From Clostridium sp. (GTDB lineage Bacteria > Bacillota > Clostridia > Clostridiales > Clostridiaceae), in NCBI RefSeq assembly GCF_016650035.1, contig NZ_JAENWM010000040.1, forward strand, positions 1 to 33,180: 33,180 nt of DNA, in the 5' to 3' direction. Under the pieces are notes generated by a model that was not told the origin of the DNA, ran no database searches, and saw only the letters and a program-made list of their open reading frames with translations. Both the position numbers and the translations under genes were made by a program. This document shows, in pieces, positions 31,335 through 33,180 of the stretch. Position 1 is the first letter of the stretch, and every line of letters begins with the position of its first letter.

Positions 31335-31640
31335 ATGTTTGGATTATTAAATAGAGATATTCAGTATATTAATGAGGCTATATCAAAATTTGAAACTATA
31401 GAAAAAGTGGTTATATTTGGAAGTAGAGCTATGGGAAATTATAAAAAGGGATCAGATGTTGATATTGCTATTTTTGGTAAACAGGTAACAAGAGAGGATA
31501 TTTTTAAACTGGATGATTATTTAAATGAAATTTTCCCTTTACCTTATATTTTTGATATACATCATTATGAAAATATATCAAATGATAACCTTAAAAAACA
31601 TATAGATGATGAAGGAGAGATTATATTCGAAAGAAAATAA
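31335..31640 (+). CDS. mntA: MntA-type minimal nucleotidyltransferase antitoxin
   Basis: A 101-aa minimal nucleotidyltransferase. The GSX10DXD motif is intact: Gly29-Ser30, then Asp41 and Asp43 (VIFGSRAMGNYKKGSDVDIA). It is the partner of the upstream HepT gene, in the order toxin then antitoxin. The start is ATG 31335 with AGGGGA upstream; the longer ORF from 31275 overlaps hepT and is rejected. A hairpin follows and serves as terminator. Confidence 0.87.
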   Translation: MFGLLNRDIQYINEAISKFETIEKVVIFGSRAMGNYKKGSDVDIAIFGKQVTREDIFKLDDYLNEIFPLPYIFDIHHYENISNDNLKKHIDDEGEIIFERK

Positions 31641-31670
31641 ATCTCTCCTTTTCATTTATTTTACATCAGT
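31613..31670. terminator. Terminator after the HepT/MntA pair
   Basis: AAGGAGAGA (31613-31621) and TCTCTCCTT (31653-31661) form a stem with a long AT loop, then TTTCATTTATTTT. The convergent minus-strand gene ends at 31656, so it may work both ways. Confidence 0.6.
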
Positions 31671-32450
31671 TACTATTAATATTACATCATCTATGGAGTA
31701 GCCATGGATACTTTTAAAGCTTGTATAGTTATTCTTTATCTTTTTAAAAACATTTCTTGTATATGACGTTCTAAATGGAGAGTATTTCTCCATATCTTTA
31801 ATGTATTGTTTACTGTATAAATTATAGTTTTGTGAAATTGCTTCAAAAATTAGAGAAACTAAATTTTTCTTTAAAAAATCTTTCGTTTTTTCGCCTTCTA
31901 GTCTTAATTTAAACCTCTCATTAATTGATTTTTTATTTTTTAAGGATATCAAAGGGTTGTCTAAATAATTATCAGTATAGGGGTAAAGCATGCTATATGT
32001 AAAAAAAGAAGGGGTATATTCCACCTTGATGATAAAAAGAACTTGAAGTATATTCATAATCCAAACATTTCCGAAGTCTTGTACCATTTTATCTAAGTTT
32101 ATAGTGTTATCGAATTCTTTAACGTTATTTATAAACTTATGGGTTATTATTGGAAGTTGCTTCGAGAAGTCGCCATTAATTTCATCCTCAGTAAAACCAA
32201 CATCATGTCCAAAATATTTTAGAGTAGACCATAAAGTATTTCTCCACTTTACGCGGTCATATTCGTTTTCAGGACACTTCTTTAAGTGAGAGAATAGGTC
32301 ATTTAAAAACTTACTCATATGTTTTTCTTTTAGGATTTTCTCTTTAAGAGTAATTTCCTTGCTGAATCTCGGAAAACATTTATCTGTAATCCACCATAAT
32401 TCACCTCTTTTTCGATTATAATAAAGTACGTGTGGTTTGTATAGTGCGAT
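31656..32450 (-). pseudogene. Unknown gene, 5' end missing
   Basis: A well-formed reading frame of about 260 residues (starting near YKPHVLYYNRKRGELWWITDK) that I do not recognise. It is rich in Lys, Asn, Phe and Tyr and mostly helical, with no membrane segment in this part. There is no credible start with a ribosome binding site at its beginning. The frame stays open to 32756 only by running antisense through a MarR gene, where the translated sequence changes to implausible hydrophobic runs. I infer that the 5' part was lost at a junction near 32430-32460. An intact short form starting at the Met in EKHMSKFLND (near 32320) is possible. Confidence 0.5.
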
Positions 32451-32853
32451 TTTGTTTTTTCCAGAACAGTGGAGTGATATATTCTTAGATTTTTCTAAAA
32501 ATGAAATATTAACATTATTATTATTGTATAGAAAGAAGAAGGCCAATAAGACGGAGATAGCAGAGTATATAATAGCACCATTAAACACTGCTACAGTGGT
32601 TATATCCAGATTAGAAAAGAAGCTTATGGTAGATAGAATTAGAAGTGTAGAGGATAGAAGAATAGTATTAATAACCCTTACAGAGGCTGCCAGTAGTGTG
32701 ATTGAAATGGAAAAGGCTATGATTACTAAATATTTTATTAAATACATATCGACCATAGAGATTAATATGCTGGCATTATTGAGCGCAATACTTCCAATAA
32801 ATCTTTCTCTGGTTATGAAAGCAAAAAATAATCACATCGGTCTTTATTGGTAA
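32437..32853 (+). pseudogene. MarR-family regulator, N-terminus missing
   Basis: The frame holds a clear MarR winged helix-turn-helix: LDFSKNEILTLLLLYRKKKANKTEIAEYI, APLNTATVVISRLEKK and the wing LMVDRIRSVEDRRIVLITLTEAA. It lacks the N-terminal dimerisation helix that normally adds about 30 residues, and the first codons (TTG TAT AGT) have no good ribosome binding site. Its start meets the broken minus-strand gene, so both look cut by one deletion or insertion event. A short functional form cannot be excluded. Confidence 0.6.
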
Positions 32854-32981
32854 ATTACAGTCTGTCATATATTAACATTTCTTGTCCGATAGTGTATAGC
32901 AAAAGTATACTTAATGGAACAGTATTGTCATTACCTTATACCAACAGTTTGAATAGTATCAATAAGTTAGAATTATATCTT

Positions 32982-33030
32982 TGGAACGTTTCTAAAGTGT
33001 GTTGACTATATGGAACGTAAATTATACAAT
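32982..33030 (+). promoter_or_regulatory. Promoter of the edge recombinase with two TGGAACGT repeats
   Basis: TTGACT (33002-33007), a 17-bp spacer and TACAAT (33025-33030). TGGAACGT occurs at 32982-32989 and at 33011-33018, upstream of the -35 and inside the spacer, 29 bp apart. A likely regulatory site for the recombinase. 32854-32981 shows nothing else. Confidence 0.65.
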
Positions 33031-33068
33031 TAAAGTATCAAAAGGATATTAAAGGAAGGATTGATACT

Positions 33069-33180
33069 ATTAAAACTGTAGCATATTTAAGAGTAAGTTC
33101 AAAAGACCAAAATTTGGATAGACAGTTAGATGAAATTAAGAAGTTAGGCATAGAGGATAAATATATATATACTGATAAAC
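33069..33180 (+). CDS. Serine recombinase, resolvase/invertase type (cut by the window end)
   Basis: The first 37 residues of a serine recombinase: IKTVAYLRVSSKDQNLDRQL, with the catalytic serine in RVSS, then the DEIKKLGIEDKYIYTDK strand-helix pattern. The rest lies outside the window, so small resolvase versus large integrase cannot be decided. No ATG, GTG or TTG is in frame; an ATT at 33069 is nine bases after AAGGAAGG and is the best start. An ATT at 33060 abuts the site. The TTG at 33061 is out of frame and soon stops. Confidence 0.75.
   Translation, partial: MKTVAYLRVSSKDQNLDRQLDEIKKLGIEDKYIYTDK

Noticed and set aside
32451-32756. N-terminal extension of the minus-strand 366-aa ORF
   Set aside because: It runs antisense through a clear MarR domain; hydrophobic runs there are typical shadow sequence.
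1-33180. CRISPR arrays, tRNA or rRNA genes
   Set aside because: No regularly spaced repeats and no recognisable RNA gene; the att site is a protein-gene end, not a tRNA.

Overview
The window is AT-rich and compactly coded, with strong GGAGG-type ribosome binding sites, TTGACA/TATAAT-like promoters and intrinsic terminators. The protein families (MurA, YycJ/WalJ, GerMN lipoprotein, SEC-C protein, RlmH) point to a Clostridium-type member of the Bacillota. No rRNA, tRNA or CRISPR array was seen.

Layout. (1) Positions 1-7637 are chromosome backbone: murA, walJ, a GerMN lipoprotein, a SEC-C protein, then a TetR-controlled ABC exporter operon (tetR, ATPase, two paralogous permeases), and rlmH. (2) Positions about 7632-25783 are an integrated element (E1, about 18.15 kb) inserted exactly at the 3' end of rlmH. 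It is bounded by a 23-bp direct repeat with one mismatch (7617-7639 and 25761-25783) and by imperfect terminal inverted repeats. It carries a large serine recombinase, a DUF927/Cch-like ATPase, RadC and DUF960. The insertion site, recombinase class and helper genes match the logic of staphylococcal cassette chromosome (SCC) elements. Cargo at the left end is a BcgI-like restriction-modification pair. A radical SAM gene lies between diverged direct repeats. At the right end an unknown 422-aa protein overlaps a zinc-ribbon/TIR-like protein. (3) Positions about 25784-27889 form a second, smaller segment (E2) in tandem, between the first right att site and a further partial att copy. It has no recombinase and carries only a TPR/membrane protein and a PP2C-type phosphatase. 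(4) Positions 27890-33180 return to backbone: a probable original rlmH terminator, a BaiN/HI0933-type flavoprotein, an NhaC-family antiporter, a HepT/MntA toxin-antitoxin pair, a scar where a truncated unknown gene abuts a truncated MarR gene, and the start of another serine recombinase at the window edge.

How the parts fit: the recombinase would excise and insert E1 at rlmH. The Cch-like ATPase and its small neighbour may replicate or process the excised form. A small regulator with three operator-like repeats could control the right-hand genes. The two element ends hold what look like defence cargoes: restriction-modification on the left, the TIR-like pair on the right, and the TPR/PP2C pair in E2. 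The two best candidates for undescribed systems are the 422-aa + zinc-ribbon/TIR-like pair and the TPR-membrane + PP2C pair. Their defence role is inferred from location and domain type only.
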